A stretch of DNA of 7,862 bases. Origin: Hydrogenothermaceae bacterium. GTDB taxonomy: Bacteria > Aquificota > Aquificae > Hydrogenothermales > Hydrogenothermaceae. The notes beneath the pieces were generated by a model. The model saw only the letters and a list, made by a program, of their open reading frames with translations. It ran no database searches and was not told where the DNA came from. The stretch's first letter is position 1. Every line of letters starts with the position of its first letter. Location: contig JALSSE010000389.1 of assembly GCA_026984415.1 (NCBI GenBank), forward strand, positions 1 to 7,862. Reading direction: 5' to 3'. Positions 7,151-7,862 of the stretch are shown in pieces. The translations under genes were made by a program, and so were the position numbers.

Positions 7151-7154
7151 GGAG
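7151..7154 (+). promoter_or_regulatory. Ribosome binding site deciding the TTG start of era
   Basis: GGAG (in AAGGAG) lies 5 bases before the TTG at 7160-7162. Because the next in-frame ATG falls inside the G domain, this site and the TTG fix the N-terminus as MEEFKNFKAGFVALIGRPN. Confidence 0.8.
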
Positions 7155-7159
7155 TAATT

Positions 7160-7862
7160 TTGGAAGAGTTTAAAAATTTTAAGGCTGGATTTGTTGCATT
7201 AATAGGAAGACCAAATGTTGGTAAATCAACATTAATGAATGCATTGTTAGGGACAAAACTGTCTATTGTCAGTCCAAAACCCCAAACAACAAGGATGAGA
7301 ATTTTAGGGGTTAAACACGATAAAGATGCCCAGATAATATTTTTAGATACCCCTGGAGTGCAGAAAGGGAAAGACCTCCTAACGAAAACTGTGGTTGAAT
7401 CAGCAGTAAGCACAATGGAGGAAGCAGATGTTTTGGTTATGATTATTGAGGCAGATAGAGGATGGACAAAAGAAGATAAAGAAATTGTTGAAAACTACTT
7501 GAAAAAGCTAAATAAACCAACAATACTTGTTATAAATAAAATAGACAAAGTACATAAAGAACAGCTTTTACCTTTAATAGAAGAATCGTTGTCTATATAC
7601 GATTTTAAAGAAATTGTACCTGTTTCAGCAACAAAAGGGGCAAATTTAGACAGGTTTGTAGAAGTTTTAAAAAAATACCTTCCCCAATCACCGCCTCTTT
7701 TTCCAGAAGACCAGATTACAGACCTTCCACTTAAATTTTACATTGCCGAAATAATAAGAGAAAAAGTTTTTAAAAATACAAAAAAAGAAATTCCCTACTC
7801 TGTTGCAGTTGAAGTAGAAAACATTAGAGAGGGTGACAGGAACAAAAACTTACTTTTTATTG
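7160..7862 (+). CDS. era: GTPase Era, 3' end beyond the window
   Basis: Era is an essential GTPase that binds the 3' end of 16S rRNA and helps mature the 30S subunit. The 234 residues present show the whole G domain: G1 GRPNVGKST (16-24), the switch-I QTTR (42-45), G3 DTPG (63-66), G4 NKID (126-129) and G5 SAT (156-158). The linker PLKFYIAEIIREKVF (190-204) and EIPYSVAVEVE (210-220) open the KH domain, as in Era from other bacteria. The RNA-binding G-x-x-G motif lies beyond the window. The start is a TTG at 7160-7162 with GGAG 5 bases upstream. There is no in-frame ATG or GTG between it and the upstream stop at 7094-7096, and the first in-frame ATG lies after the P-loop. The gene is divergent from lolC. 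Nothing suggests it is broken, the end is simply cut by the window edge. Confidence 0.95.
   Translation, partial: MEEFKNFKAGFVALIGRPNVGKSTLMNALLGTKLSIVSPKPQTTRMRILGVKHDKDAQIIFLDTPGVQKGKDLLTKTVVESAVSTMEEADVLVMIIEADRGWTKEDKEIVENYLKKLNKPTILVINKIDKVHKEQLLPLIEESLSIYDFKEIVPVSATKGANLDRFVEVLKKYLPQSPPLFPEDQITDLPLKFYIAEIIREKVFKNTKKEIPYSVAVEVENIREGDRNKNLLFI

Noticed and set aside
7147..7413. An 88-codon open frame on the minus strand opposite the start of era
   Set aside because: It is antisense to the conserved G1-G3 region of Era and has no features of its own.

Overview
This AT-rich window looks like chromosome from a Gram-negative (diderm) bacterium. It carries an inner-membrane lipoprotein-release transporter (LolC/E plus LolD), the outer-membrane assembly factor BamA and a periplasmic Skp/OmpH chaperone, together with a ClpC-type unfoldase and the GTPase Era. 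The A/T-rich codons, many Lys/Glu/Ile residues, a single LolC/E-type permease and a ClpC beside envelope genes are compatible with a thermophile of the Aquificota (Hydrogenothermaceae-like). That assignment is inferred from general character, not from a database match.

Layout: five genes lie on the minus strand in the transcription order lolC > lolD > clpC > bamA > skp (from about 7072 down to 1). One gene, era, lies on the plus strand, diverging from lolC across an 87-base intergenic region. The window cuts skp at its left edge (only the first 57 codons are present) and era at its right edge (the first 234 codons are present). lolC and lolD overlap by one base (TAATG). A 139-base gap with a good -35 box and a 12-bp inverted repeat separates lolD from clpC. 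clpC and bamA touch or overlap, and bamA and skp are 21 bases apart. There is no stretch over 300 bases without a gene, and I see no RNA gene, mobile element, CRISPR array or prophage.

How the genes fit together: LolCD extracts lipoproteins from the inner membrane, Skp carries unfolded outer-membrane proteins across the periplasm, and BamA inserts them. The minus-strand block is therefore an envelope-biogenesis cluster with a cytoplasmic AAA+ protein-quality-control unfoldase in its middle.

The most unusual part is the clpC/bamA junction. bamA has no ATG, GTG or TTG that could plausibly start it. The only sensible start is an ATA codon that overlaps the clpC stop as ATAA, a one-base variant of the classic ATGA overlap. 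A well-formed intrinsic terminator (CGGGAG stem, 8-base loop, U-rich tail) lies inside the first codons of bamA, and its U-tract encodes the hydrophobic core of the BamA signal peptide. This suggests translation-dependent control of bamA-skp expression, or alternatively a sequencing error or mutation at the start codon.
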